From positions 202,552 through 266,551 of the forward strand of contig NW_005201269.1 in the NCBI RefSeq assembly GCF_000372725.1: a DNA stretch of 64,000 bases, read 5' to 3'. The stretch's first letter is position 1. Each line of letters begins with the position of its first letter. Below the pieces are notes generated by a model. It ran no database searches. It saw only the letters and a program-made list of their open reading frames with translations, and was not told where the DNA came from. This DNA is from Emiliania huxleyi CCMP1516. Its lineage: Eukaryota; Haptophyta; Isochrysidales; Noelaerhabdaceae. This document shows, piece after piece, positions 9,972 to 20,458 of this stretch. Both the position numbers and the translations under genes were made by a program.

Positions 9972-11695
9972 TCACCTCTGCTCGACAGCCGCGGCCGCCT
10001 CGAGCGGCTGGATGGTCAGGCTCACGCCGTGGCGCGCCTCAAAGGCGGCCGCCTCGGCCTGCAGCTGCGCAAAATCGGGGTGCCGCTCGCTCGAGACGAC
10101 GGCCGAGAGGCAGAAGAGGTCGCCCTCGGCGCGCGCGGTGACGGCTCGGCTCACCCCCGTCTCCACCGCCCTGGCGGCGGCCTGCCGGTACGAGGGCGTG
10201 CGGCGGGCCGCGTGCCCTGGGGCGCCATGGTCGCCGCCGTCGGTGGCATGCGCGGCGCCGGAGTAGACGCGCGAGTCGAGCGACTGGATGTTGAGGCCGT
10301 GTGTCGCGAGGAAGGAGGAGACGCGGGAGACCAAGCCGGGCTGGTCGACTCCAAGCAGCTCGACACGCGCGCACGCCGCGCCGCCGAGCGAGGGGCGCCG
10401 GCCAATCTTGCCCTCGGGCGTCGAGACGTCGATCCGCGACGTCTCCACGCGCAGCCCGCCCTGCCTGCCCGCCGCGACGAGCGACTTGCGCAGCGCGTCC
10501 GCCCCGCCGGACGGCGCCGACACGACCATCATGAAGGCGATGTCGTCGCCGATGGTGATGATCTTGGAGGCGGAGATGTTTGCGCGCGCCGCCGAGATGC
10601 ACTCGCTCAGCCGCGCGACAAGCCCGAGCCGGTCGGCGCCGTACGCAGTCACAAAGATGTGCGCGTCGCCGACTGCGAGGCCGGGCTGTGGCGCCGACTC
10701 CTGCTCCGAGCTGACGAAGCGCTCCATCGCCGGCAGCCGGACGCGGTACGAGTAGGCGAGGCTCCGCATCGCAATCGTGCTCCCGACCCCGAGCACAATG
10801 GCCGCCGGCCGCGCCACCACCGAGACGAGGCCTGCGTAGAGCGCGGCGCCGGCGAGCGCGGTGGGCGCGTACAGCGCACCCGCCTCGCCCTCGCCAGAGT
10901 AGAGGATGCCTGCGGTGGAGGGGACGTGTGCGACGCGGCACGGCGGGCGCGGCATCGCGGTGGCGCGGCGTGGCGCGCGCCCTGGTTGCGCCTCCCGACG
11001 AGGACGTCGCGGACCAGCCCACCGCAGGTGGCGGTGAGCATGCCGCAGAGGCAGCAGACGGAGAAGGGCATGGCCGCCGAAATGGCCGCCTGCGCGCCGA
11101 CGACAGCGAAGGCGCCCAGGCCCAGCGTGTCGCCCAGGAAGAGCGCGTCCGCGCGCAGCAGCCCCACGGTCTCGAGCGACTCGGAGCCAAAGAAGGTTGC
11201 GAGGCCGACGCCGATCGAGAGGAGGAGGAAGGATGTCTCCCGGAACCAGAAGACGGGCAGCCGGCCGAGCAGCACGTCGCGGACGGTCCCGCCGCCGAGC
11301 GCGGTGATGGTGCCGACAAAGACGCAGCCGAGCGTGTCCATGCCGGCCTGGCCGGCGACGAGGCACCCTGAGGCAGCGAAGGCGGCCGTGCCGAGGTAGT
11401 CGAGAAAGACGAGCCCGGCTGGCACGGTCTCGAGCACAGAGACTGGGCCCCACCGACGGCTCCTGCCCTCGCGCGCCGTCTTTGTCCGTCCGCCGGTGCC
11501 TGTGCAGAGGCGAGCCGCAGGCGGGCGAAGAAACGGCAAGCAGGCGCGGTGGAGCGCCGACGGCGCGCTGAGCGGCGCGCGCAGCGGCGTGCGGAGCGGC
11601 GTGTGAAGCGAGCAGCGGGCGAAGGAGCCGAGCATTCGGCCGGCGCGGGAATTTTTCGCAAACAAAGAATTTTTTCGCAGCCGTTGAAGAGGCAC
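9972..11695 (-). CDS. glycine-transporter (UPF0126) membrane domain fused to two ACT domains
   Basis: Exons 11695-10990 and 10909-9972 give 547 residues; the intron of 80 nt has GC-AG ends. The first 60 or so residues are Arg/Ser/Ala-rich with few acids, suiting an organelle presequence. If translation starts at the ATG at 11635, the presequence is shorter. Residues about 85-300 carry the duplicated three-helix UPF0126/PF03458 pattern (GGGTVRDVLLGR; CGGLVRDVLVGR; then ILYSGE). The second half holds two ACT modules, starting at FVTAYGADRLGLVARLSE and VELLGVDQPGLVSRVSSFL, like GcvR-type glycine sensors. UPF0126 includes bacterial glycine transporters, so a channel gated by or reporting glycine is a reasonable inference. 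Family identity is firm; the coupling is inferred. Confidence 0.8.
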
Positions 11696-12106
11696 GAGGA
11701 GGGCGGCGACATCAACCGACTATGGAGGACCAGTCGCCAGACGACGCAGGGCAGACGACGGGGAGCCGGAGCAGACGCGCAGGGCGAGACGAGGGAGGGA
11801 GCAGGACTTTGCGGAGATCAGCAGGAGGATGTACGAAGAGATTAGGAAATAAAATATTCTTACCTTCAAGCCCCCCTCCGAGACTAGGGACAGAACCACA
11901 CCAGTATAGACCAGAGGGTGTGCGCCTCGCCCCCACTTGCCCTGACTGCACAGGATTGCGTGCCCCGAAAGACGGCGACACATAGCGGGGGACACTGCGC
12001 CACGGTGACGGCGCCTTCTAATCCGGATCGATCCTTCTCATGCTCAGCAATCGCCGCCTCAGCATCCTCCTCTTCCGATTCTCGTTGCTCTTCTTGAGCG
12101 CAATCT

Positions 12107-12345
12107 TCAAGCCAAACAGTTCTCACAAATAGCCTCAAGCTCAAACAAACGCATAGGAGCCTGTGTATGCTGGTCCTCTTTGAACGATCCGCGCGTGAGG
12201 TAGCATAGGGCCTTGTTGGCAGCAGCCAGCTTGTTGCGCTGCTTCGTTGCGATGAGCTGATTGGGATCGCAGAAGTGCATGCCAAGCACCGCCACGATCT
12301 TGAAGCAGAACACATCGCAACCGCATCGTCCGCACTGCCATCGGC
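12107..12345 (-). pseudogene. Cys-rich zinc-binding protein fragment
   Basis: A minus-strand frame reads CRWQCGRCGCDVFCFKIVAV, then LGMHFCDPNQLIATKQRNKL, ending ELEAICENCLA and a stop. Paired cysteines suggest a zinc ribbon. Just upstream another frame has CATCGAQLLLKYAHRTMCC, also with paired Cys, so one frameshift or an unseen intron separates two parts of a protein. I cannot name the family. The left TIR of the 12489-13099 segment lies just beyond the 5' part. Confidence 0.35.
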
Positions 12346-12488
12346 ATGCCGCGCCCGCCGCTTCGCCGCAGCCGCCTTAAGACACGCATAGCGGCAGCAC
12401 ATGGTACGGTGCGCGTACTTGAGCAGGAGTTGCGCGCCGCAAGTAGCGCACTGGCCCTGGGACAAGGCGATATGGCGTCGTGCGCGGC

Positions 12489-13099
12489 ATACCTGTTGTT
12501 GTCAATAAAATTCCACTCCAGAAACATTCCACTTCGAAGTCGCACCGGACGGTAAGCATGTTAGCTCTGCGCTCAAACCGCAACGCGCTGCGCGTTGCGC
12601 ACGCCAAGGTTTCGTTGCAGGAGCGGCGAGCCGCCTCCAACGCTTGCGCCATCGCGGTCCTCGGCGGCCGCTTCCAGACCGTTCCGGAGGCGATGCGCCA
12701 CCCGGACTTTGCAGACGCGACGCGATCACTCGCCGATAAGGCATTCGCGGCTATGAAGGACGAGCCTGATGCCAAAGCCGCTGCCGTCTGGGTGCTGGAG
12801 GCGAGCACACTTGTGTTGCGGGTTGGGTCAATGGGAGGGTGTACTGCTGTTTCTGCAGCCATGTGGAATGGGTGGCACGGCGCCGCAGAAGGTGCTGGGA
12901 CTGCCATGCAGAAATGCTGCCATGTGCAGTGCGCGGCGGCTTTGGAGCTCGCCTCGGGCGGTTCCCACAAGTCCGTGCGGAGGTCCTGGCGGCCAGCAAG
13001 TCGCAGAGCACGCCGCGCAGCGCAGAGCGCGCCCCGGCGCCGAATAAGTATATAAGATTTTCTGCACCGAGGTGGAATTTTATTGATACCAACAGGTAC
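12489..13099. mobile_element. 611-bp segment bounded by 28-bp inverted repeats
   Basis: Left arm 12489-12516 and right arm 13072-13099 are inverted copies with few mismatches; both contain 'tcaataaaattccac' and outer 'tacctgttg'. Size and arms suit a non-autonomous DNA element or a captured segment. I could not define a target duplication. Confidence 0.6.
12558..13055 (+). CDS. hypothetical protein inside the TIR segment
   Basis: 165 codons from the ATG at 12558. The first 90 residues look protein-like: NALRVAHAKVSLQERRAASN and later PEAMRHPDFADATRSLADKA. The end turns Arg/Ser-rich and is probably not coding. No domain recognised and no transposase motif. An antisense ORF overlaps. Confidence 0.3.
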   Translation: MLALRSNRNALRVAHAKVSLQERRAASNACAIAVLGGRFQTVPEAMRHPDFADATRSLADKAFAAMKDEPDAKAAAVWVLEASTLVLRVGSMGGCTAVSAAMWNGWHGAAEGAGTAMQKCCHVQCAAALELASGGSHKSVRRSWRPASRRARRAAQSAPRRRISI

Positions 13100-14076
13100 G
13101 TTGGTCGGGACGCGTCCACAGGTATTTTTCGGGTAAACCTGGACTTTTGCAGGTATACCCGGGTTTTACCGGGAGTTGGCCTTGTGTCGTCTAAGTTCAT
13201 GGCCCCCGACCATGCAGCGTCTAAGTCCGAGCCCGGCTCCGTGCGGGGGCTAAGTTGAGCGCTCGCTCGCTGCAGAGGCTAAGAGCGACCCTCTAGCCCT
13301 ACTACCCAACCATTTCCCACTCCACTCCGCTGCTCCACTCGCCTGCCGCACTGGTGAGGACCGTTTTGCGGTCGCCGCCCCCGCCCCGGTTTTTACGCCC
13401 CCCCCCCCCCCAGGCGAACGGCAACGAGCGTTTCGGCGCGCGGGATTATGAGGGCGCGCTGCACCGTTTTTCGGACTTTTAATTCAAGGTAGTCAGCATT
13501 GAATTGTTCCCCAGGCGCGCTTGTCAGACACGAAGGTGGAAGCCCCAAAAGGACTGTGGAAACGGGGGGGGGCGCCGCAACCAAGGATCAGTTGTATCTA
13601 GATCGGGCGAGGACCCCCCCCCCCCCCCCGGGTAGTTCGTGTGACCCCCCTGAGCGCGTGAGTGGGGAGCAGGAGAGAGAGCTTTTGTGGTGTTGGTGTA
13701 CGCAATAACGGGACAGGGTGATTGTTCTCTCTATCTCATCTTCTAGGCTCTTAGCATGAGCTGCGCCCTGTGTCCGACCCCTTTTGCGCAGCAACACGCC
13801 TTAAACTTTCAGGCCCTCCAAATTCGGGTCGGAGCGTACGTAGCGGAGTGTTGGGCCCCGAGTTTGAAAAGGGCGACGGACGCTTGCGTCCTAGCCTCCA
13901 ACAACGCCTCCCCGGCGCAGAGGGGCCCCCGGAGGGATGCACAACCGCTCCACACCACGCCGCTTGCGGCGGTCCTCTTCCCAGTTCCGCAAGATCAGCG
14001 TTTTTTTCGTGTTCTAAGGGCGTGCGTGCTTCGGGGTTGGTGTGAGACACTGCGCTCGCTCATTCGGCCACGCGCA
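13100..14076. other. low-complexity intergenic stretch with poly-C tracts
   Basis: Holds C runs at about 13397-13411 and 13614-13630 and no convincing gene. The frame of the following BSD gene stays open upstream to 13756, but that part is low-complexity, so I start the gene at 14077. Confidence 0.6.
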
Positions 14077-14970
14077 ATGGGCCAGGAAACCTCGCGCTTC
14101 GTCGAGACAGCGCGCACCGCTGCCAAGAAGCTCACCGCCGATTTTGGCGGCGACAGCGACGGCACTGAGCTCGTGCTGTGGGAGGGCGTGCCGGACGACG
14201 TGCGGTGGCTCGTAATATCGCACGTCAAGCTCCTGCTCACCAACGATCCGGAGGCGCTCTGCTTCCGGCCCGACCAGCTGGAGCCCACAGACTCGCCCGA
14301 CCACGAGCTAGACGACCACGAGGCGGCCGCGGCCGCGGCGGCGCTGCGGGACCGCGGCCTCGGGCCGCTGATTCAGAAGGCGATCGACACGCTGGTCCCG
14401 GGCAGCATCTCCGAGGCGACATTCTGGGAGCACTTCTTCTGCCACGTGGACGTGCTCAAGGTGAAGATCGTCTCCGACTATTTGCGCGCGCAGGAGCTGT
14501 GCGCCGACGCGCGGAAGCGGAAGCAGGAGGAGTGGTTGTCCGCCTTCGACCGCTGCGACGAGTCGCTGCAGATGGACCTCAAGCGCGCGGCGGAGCACAT
14601 CGCCATGGACGTGTATCGCGCCACCGACGCGCCAGGCGCCTCTGAGGCGGACAGCCGCCGCCGCGCCGAGGAGATAGCGCTGAGCGAGTTCGGCAGCGCG
14701 GCGCGGTGGACGCCGGGCACGACCGAGGCGTGGCTAGACTACACCGAGGACGGGCCGTGGGAGATCGCGCGCTTTCTGCAGAAGCGTCTCGCGCGGCGAG
14801 CGCGCGAGAGCAGAGAGAGCGCCGCCGCCGCCGCCGGTGGCATGCCCAGCGCTCCGGCGGGGACGCCGGTCGCGGCGTTGCGCATGCAGCGATCGTTCAC
14901 CCCGAGCGCCGGCTCCGACCTGCCCACGCCCGCCTCGACGGCCACGCTGACGCCCGAGCCCATGGATTGA
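14077..14970 (+). CDS. BSD-domain protein
   Basis: Single exon of 297 residues from ATG 14077. It begins MGQETSRFVE; a Gly at position 2 could be N-myristoylated, as in plant BSD proteins. The BSD signature lies near residues 110-135: ISEATFWEHFFCHVDVLKVK, with the Phe-Trp pair and following hydrophobics as in BTF2-like/synapse-associated/DOS2-like domains. It is preceded by VPDDVRWLVISHVKLLL and followed by charged helices. The tail is Ser/Pro/Ala-rich and probably disordered. Role unknown; BSD domains occur in TFIIH p62 and in membrane-trafficking proteins. Confidence 0.75.
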   Translation: MGQETSRFVETARTAAKKLTADFGGDSDGTELVLWEGVPDDVRWLVISHVKLLLTNDPEALCFRPDQLEPTDSPDHELDDHEAAAAAAALRDRGLGPLIQKAIDTLVPGSISEATFWEHFFCHVDVLKVKIVSDYLRAQELCADARKRKQEEWLSAFDRCDESLQMDLKRAAEHIAMDVYRATDAPGASEADSRRRAEEIALSEFGSAARWTPGTTEAWLDYTEDGPWEIARFLQKRLARRARESRESAAAAAGGMPSAPAGTPVAALRMQRSFTPSAGSDLPTPASTATLTPEPMD

Positions 14971-15196
14971 TGAGCGGCCGAACACACTCGAACACACACA
15001 TGAGCGTGCAAGTCACGAGAGGGGAAATCACCCCTTTTTTAGGGGGGAATGAGCGGCCGACACACGTGTGTACGCGCCTCGTGCTCTCTTTTTGTGTCTT
15101 GAGTCTTGTACGTTGTAGCCCGCGCGCGTCTGCGCTCTGCCGTCTCTCGCGGTGTCTAGTGTCTTTCGTCGTTGTGCCGCTACAACAATGGTTGAC

Positions 15197-15345
15197 GTAA
15201 GATATATCTCAAAGAGTACTAAGTAGCATGTAGATTAGTACGCGTAGACATAAATTAATTAATATGATATATGCCGAGAGTGGAGAGATTTTGCCAGGTG
15301 TAATTTCTAATATTAAAATTATATTAATAGCTCTAGAATGCGATT
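15197..15345. other. AT-rich island in a GC-rich background
   Basis: About 150 bp dominated by A/T (for example 'taaattaattaatatgata' and 'taatattaaaattatatta'), between the BSD gene and the 3' end of the adaptin gene. No ORF. It may be a matrix-attachment or origin-like element, organellar insert or transposon remnant. Confidence 0.7.
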
Positions 15346-15640
15346 TTATGAGACGAGCGATGCTCTCCACGCCCTGCACTCTCTCTCTCCCCTCAACCCC
15401 GTCTCTCTACCTCTCTTAAACTCTCCCTCAACCTCCGCGCGCTCTCTCTTATACCGCCGCCGCCCGTCCCATCCCCTGCCTCAATCCCCCCGGGGCAACG
15501 ACTGCCCCCTAGCGACACACCGTACAAAACGAGCGCGGCCATGTGTCCTCGTGTCGGGCGCGCGGCGCGCGCCGCCGACATTCCGGCCTCGCGGCCAGTC
15601 ACAGTAGGGCGAGGTTTTGGCCCGCGAGCGCGTGACTGCA

Positions 15641-18600
15641 TCACGGCGCCGCGAGGTGGCTCTGCACGATCTGGGCCACCGCCGTGGCGAGGCCGGCGTC
15701 GCTGGCGCGCACCGACGCACGACACATGCCTGCTGCTGNNNNNNNNNNNNNNNNNNNNNNNNNNNNNNNNNNNNNNNNNNNNNNNNNNNNNNNNNNNNNN
15801 NNNNNNNNNNNNNNNNNNNNNNNNNNNNNNNNNNNNNNNNNNNNNNNNNNNNNNNNNNNNNNNNNNNNNNNNNNNNNNNNNNNNNNNNNNNNNNNNNNNN
15901 NNNNNNNNNNNNNNNNNNNNNNNNNNNNNNNNNNNNNNNNNNNNNNNNNNNNNNNNNNNNNNNNNNNNNNNNNNNNNNNNNNNNNNNNNNNNNNNNNNNN
16001 NNNNNNNNNNNNNNNNNNNNNNNNNNNNNNNNNNNNNNNNNNNNNNNNNNNNNNNNNNNNNNNNNNNNNNNNNNNNNNNNNNNNNNNNNNNNNNNNNNNN
16101 NNNNNNNNNNNNNNNNNNNNNNNNNNNNNNNNNNNNNNNNNNNNNNNNNNNNNNNNNNNNNNNNNNNNNNNNNNNNNNNNNNNNNNNNNNNNNNNNNNNN
16201 NNNNNNNNNNNNNNNNNNNNNNNNNNNNNNNNNNNNNNNNNNNNNNNNNNNNNNNNNNNNNNNNNNNNNNNNNNNNNNNNNNNNNNNNNNNNNNNNNNNN
16301 NNNNNNNNNNNNNNNNNNNNNNNNNNNNNNNNNNNNNNNNNNNNNNNNNNNNNNNNNNNNNNNNNNNNNNNNNNNNNNNNNNNNNNNNNNNNNNNNNNNN
16401 NNNNNNNNNNNNNNNNNNNNNNNNNNNNNNNNNNNNNNNNNNNNNNNNNNNNNNNNNNNNNNNNNNNNNNNNNNNNNNNNNNNNNNNNNNNNNNNNNNNN
16501 NNNNNNNNNNNNNNNNNNNNNNNNNNNNNNNNNNNNNNNNNNNNNNNNNNNNNNNNNNNNNNNNNNGGCGGCGGCGGCGCCGCCTCGGCGTGCGCAGCCT
16601 CTGCGCGCGGCTCGACGCGCCTCGTCGGCGCCTCCGGGTCGTCGCCCTTCGACTTTGAGGCGAGCGCCTTGGAGACGATGGACTCGCGCTCGGTGAAGTG
16701 CGGCATCATCTCGAGCACGGTGCCCTTGATCGAGGCGAGCGACGGGGCGGAGAGCGAGATGTACTCGGCGGCGCGCTGCTGCACCTCCTGGTCCATCGCG
16801 GCTGAGTGCTGCTGCATCACCTCGGACACCATCTGCGCCACCTCGGCGTAGGTGTGCGCGATCTTGACGTACGTGTTGAGCAGCAGCGCGCGCACGTCCG
16901 GGTCGGCGTTGCGGAAGTGCTTGTGCAGCAGCGTGATCTGCTCCGAGGGCGAGGAGCCGGGCGACTCCGCGATGGTGTGCCCGAACTCGCCGAGCACGTA
17001 GCCGGCCACCTTGACCAGGTTCTTGTGCGGCAGCACCTCGGCGTTCAGGATGGTCCAGACGCCCTGCGCGGCGTAGCGCTGCAGGTCCTCGCCTTGGTTG
17101 GTGACGATTTGGACGATGCGGTACCAGACCTCGTCCGCCACCTGGTCGCCCGCCGAGCGGACGAGCTGCAGCACCACGTCCACGTACCACGAGTTGTCCG
17201 ACGCGAACCGCTCCGACAGGATGGCAATCTTGAGGACGAGCTCCTCCTTGATGTGGTCGTCCGCGTTGTCAAGGTAGTTGAGCAGCTCGCTCACCGTCTC
17301 CTTGACGGTGGCGGTGTCGCACATCGCGTACACGAGGTCGAGCGCGCGGCGGCGGATCGAGATGTCCGGGTCCTTGAGCGAGAAGAGGATCGTCGACTGG
17401 TGCTTCTTCAGGTCGTCGAGCGTGTGCGGCTGCTCCTGGCTGAGGCGCGCCATCGTGTCGAGCCCGAGGTAGCGGATGTTTGCCTCGCGGATCGAGATGA
17501 AGCGACCGAGCAAGTTGATGCACTGCGGCAGCGTCTCGGACGACTGCCCGAGGTGGATGGAGAGGTTGATCGCCTCGAAGAGCACCGCGTGCGTCGCGTT
17601 GTTCTTGTTGACGTTCTTGGTCACCTCGGTGCCGGAGACGATGCGCTGCAGCACCTGCGGCCACGGGCGAGGGGGCGCGCCGTGCGGGATCGGAGGGCGG
17701 GAGAGCGGGAGGCGAGCGGCGGTGGCGGCGGGCGTGGGTGGCGGGGATGGAGAAGAGGGGCCTGCACGTGGTGGTGGTGGTGGTGGTGGTGGTGGTGGTG
17801 GTGGTGGTGGTGGGGAGAGGGTGTCTGCCGGCTCTAAGGCAGGTCTTCTTTTGTCCGCTGGCTCATCGGGGCAGCGGCGTCGCTTCTGCAATGCGCAGCT
17901 TGCAGGCTGCAGCTTGGGTGCGTCTCGGCTGCCCCTCTTGCGCGCTCTCTGCGCCCTCTCTGCGCCCTCGCGGCTAGATGTGTGCGGGCTGGGCGGCGGT
18001 GCGGGCCGGGCGGCGGTGCGGGCCGGGCGGCGGCACCTCCGAGACGCGCAGCTTGAGTGCGTGCTCCTCGGGGGGCGGGAAGTGCTGCAGCACCTTGAGG
18101 AGCTTGATCTGGAGCCACGGGGTGGGGATGCCGTAGTACAGGTAGTCGTTCGAGTAGTCCTTGTTGAGCACGAGCCGCGTCAGCGTGCGCGCCGCCTTTG
18201 GTGCCGCCGCCTCCCAGCCGGCCGAGTCGACCGCCAGGACGCCAAGGACGAGGGAGGTGACCGAGGTGAGGACGCCGATGTTCTTCTCGTCGAGGAGGGC
18301 GAGAATCCGGTCCGCCCACTGCTCCGCCGGCAGCGTGTCGTTCGACTTTCGGAAGAGCCGCAGCGCCGTCAGCGCCGCCTTCTTCCGGACGTACGTCTTA
18401 GTGATGTTGTGCGTCAGCAGCTTGAGCACGTCGTTGGAGAGGGTCTCGGCGAACTCCTTGCCTCCGACGTTGCAGATGGAGTTGAGCGCGAGGCAGACCG
18501 CGTTGTCGTTCCGCGAGATCAGGTCCACCCGGATCGAGTTGATGATTAGCCGCAGCAGCTCGTCCCCCTCGCGCAGCATCAGCGCGCACCACGCGTACCC

Positions 18601-18858
18601 GACACTCTTCTCAGAGTATTTTTGGGAGGAGAGGAGGTTGACGGCCTCCATGTGGCCGAAGTCGACCTCATACCCGAGCATGTACATGTACAGAATCTTC
18701 CACACGTACTTTTTGCGGTTGTACCCGTTCATGTTGGAGTCGGACGTGAACTTGGAGCGGATGTGCGCCATCTCCTTCTCGACCCGCTTCTCCTCCTGCT
18801 CCTTGGAGGAGCAGTTGCGGAGGTCCGAGATGAAGACGGTCAGCCCGCGCATCGCCAT
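15641..18858 (-). CDS. AP2A: AP-2 complex alpha-adaptin (large subunit)
   Basis: Start MAMRGLTVFISDLRNCSSKE at 18858 matches the conserved alpha-adaptin N-terminus. Exon 18858-18037 and exon 17654 downward cover the armadillo-like trunk, with HMEAVNLLSSQKYSEKSVGY, NATHAVLFEAINL, LVYAMCD and NLVKVAGYVLGEFGHTIAES. The protein runs through the trunk/hinge junction (SKGDDPEAPTRR) into the N gap. Beyond the gap, frame 15738-15641 ends with RASVRASDAGLATAVAQIVQ and a stop, resembling the last strand and helix of the alpha ear. AP-2 alpha binds PIP2 and cargo in clathrin-mediated endocytosis. The 382-nt intron (17655-18036, GT-AG) carries a CAC triplet array. The hinge and most of the ear are missing from the assembly, not shown to be lost. 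Confidence 0.9.
15739..16566. other. assembly gap (828 N)
   Basis: Unresolved sequence inside the alpha-adaptin gene. Long ORFs reported across it are artefacts. Confidence 1.
17768..17815. repeat. (GTG)n triplet array in an adaptin intron
   Basis: About 15 GTG units on the plus strand (CAC on the coding strand). Confidence 0.95.
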
Positions 18859-19797
18859 GGCTGCCGCGAGGGGGGGGGGCTTCTGCGGAGGGGGGGGAGC
18901 GGGCGGGCGGAGGTCGGCCGCCGATGCGCGGCAGGGAGCGCGGCGAAAGGCTACCGACGACCGAGGGGCGGCGACGGGCGGCCGAGGCGCAAGGGGGGGG
19001 GCAAGCGAGGCGAGGCCGCTGGCGGGGGTGGCGACTGGGCGTCCGCGGCGCGTCGGGAGAGCGTGCGCCGTCGGTACCTGAGAGGCACAGCCCGAGGCTA
19101 GCGAACGCCGAGTCTGCGGCGCTTAGCCTAAAAGAAATCCCCACGCTCACTAGACCCCGTGAGGAGGGCGACCATAGACACCTCACTAGACCCCACATAC
19201 GGTCTCGTCCGTGCCTCGCCGGCCGGAGAGATTGCTAGAGGTGGAGCATGCTGCTCTAGCCTCACATGTCACTTCCTGTCGTCTGTTGTTTGTTGTGCCC
19301 TTGAGCCTTGTTTGTTTCTCTTGGCACCTTGGAGTGCTGGGGGGGGCGACAGGGAGGATGTGGCCTTGAGTTATGTGTACGCCAACTCAGGGTGTGTGGC
19401 AGCCAGCTGGCTGTGTGTCTTGTGAGCTTGTTTGTGTCTGTGTGTCGCTCGTGCGTGTCGTCATCATCTGTCCAGCGTCCACCCATACCGCGTTGGTGTC
19501 CAGTCCGAGCCTGGCTGTTCTTCACCTTTCTACCTACCTACCTCCGAAACGAGAGTGGACCTGAGCAACGACATGACTTGACGGGAAATGATCAGAAGAG
19601 TCGTCCTTGCGCGAGGAGAAAACTCGAGCGAGGGGCCAAAATATGCCGCGAGGAGAGCTCGCCTCCGTCGCTCCGTCCGCCGGCGAAGGGCACTACGAAC
19701 GAGCGGCCCGCCTCGGCGCACCAGCACTAGCCCTCGCTCCTCGGTGACTAACTTGCGCCGTCTTAGTTCCCCGCGGGGCCCGGGACCACTCACTCAC
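18859..19797. other. upstream region of the adaptin gene, no gene seen
   Basis: GC-rich with G runs near the adaptin start, then ordinary unique sequence. No convincing ORF. The adaptin promoter should lie here. Confidence 0.5.
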
Positions 19798-20331
19798 TGC
19801 GGCAGCTTGGGCTCGGCCTAGTTTTCCGGAAAACAAAAAGGAAAACAGAGGGTCCCCAGCACTTTGCGTTTCCGGAAATTTCCAGGGAAAACAGAGGGTG
19901 TTTGGTGCTCCATTCTGGAAACTCGCTGTTTTCCCTGAGTCTGAGAGCTGGTCTGGGGCAAAAACGCAAAATCTGAGGCAAAATTGAGGAAATCGACAAA
20001 ATGCCAAGGCGGTCGCAGGATAAATTCCAGGTATGCACGGGTTCTCCGCAAAATTCCCGGCATTTTGCCGATTTGGCCTAAAATTTGGCTGATTTTGGGC
20101 CCAAACCAGCCTCAGACAAGCTGCCGAGCCCAAACCACTGTGAGAGTCGTGATTTCTTGTTGGTTAATAAAAATCTCTCTCTCAGACTCGGCTCAGAGCC
20201 CAAAATTTGACGATTTTCCACGGAGTTTTCCCGGGAAAGGAGAGAGGAAAAGAGAGGGTGTTGTAGAGAAAAAAGGAAAGGAAAACAGACGGGGTGCGAG
20301 AGGCAAACTAGGCCGAGCCCAAACTGCGGCA
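19798..20331. mobile_element. 534-bp element with 27-bp terminal inverted repeats
   Basis: Left arm 19798-19824 and right arm 20305-20331 are inverted copies (about 24 of 27 match), sharing 'gggctcggcctagttt'. The interior is clearly AT-richer than the neighbourhood, with repeated 'ggaaaacagagggt' and 'gaaaatttcc'-like strings and no transposase. Probably a MITE. No clear TSD. Confidence 0.7.
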
Positions 20332-20458
20332 TCAGTCAGAGAAATCCTTCGTGCTCTCGCAGGTTCCCTCGTTCGCAGGTTCCCTCGTAGTACCTGGTCG
20401 ACATACTCGGAGGGCCGGGCGCGCTTGTGCCGCGCGCGCCGGGCGACCCGATCGTGCC

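Noticed and set aside
15393..17891. 832-codon ORF spanning the N gap
   Set aside because: Unknown bases cannot be translated. Only the flanks are informative, and the true C-terminus is in another frame.
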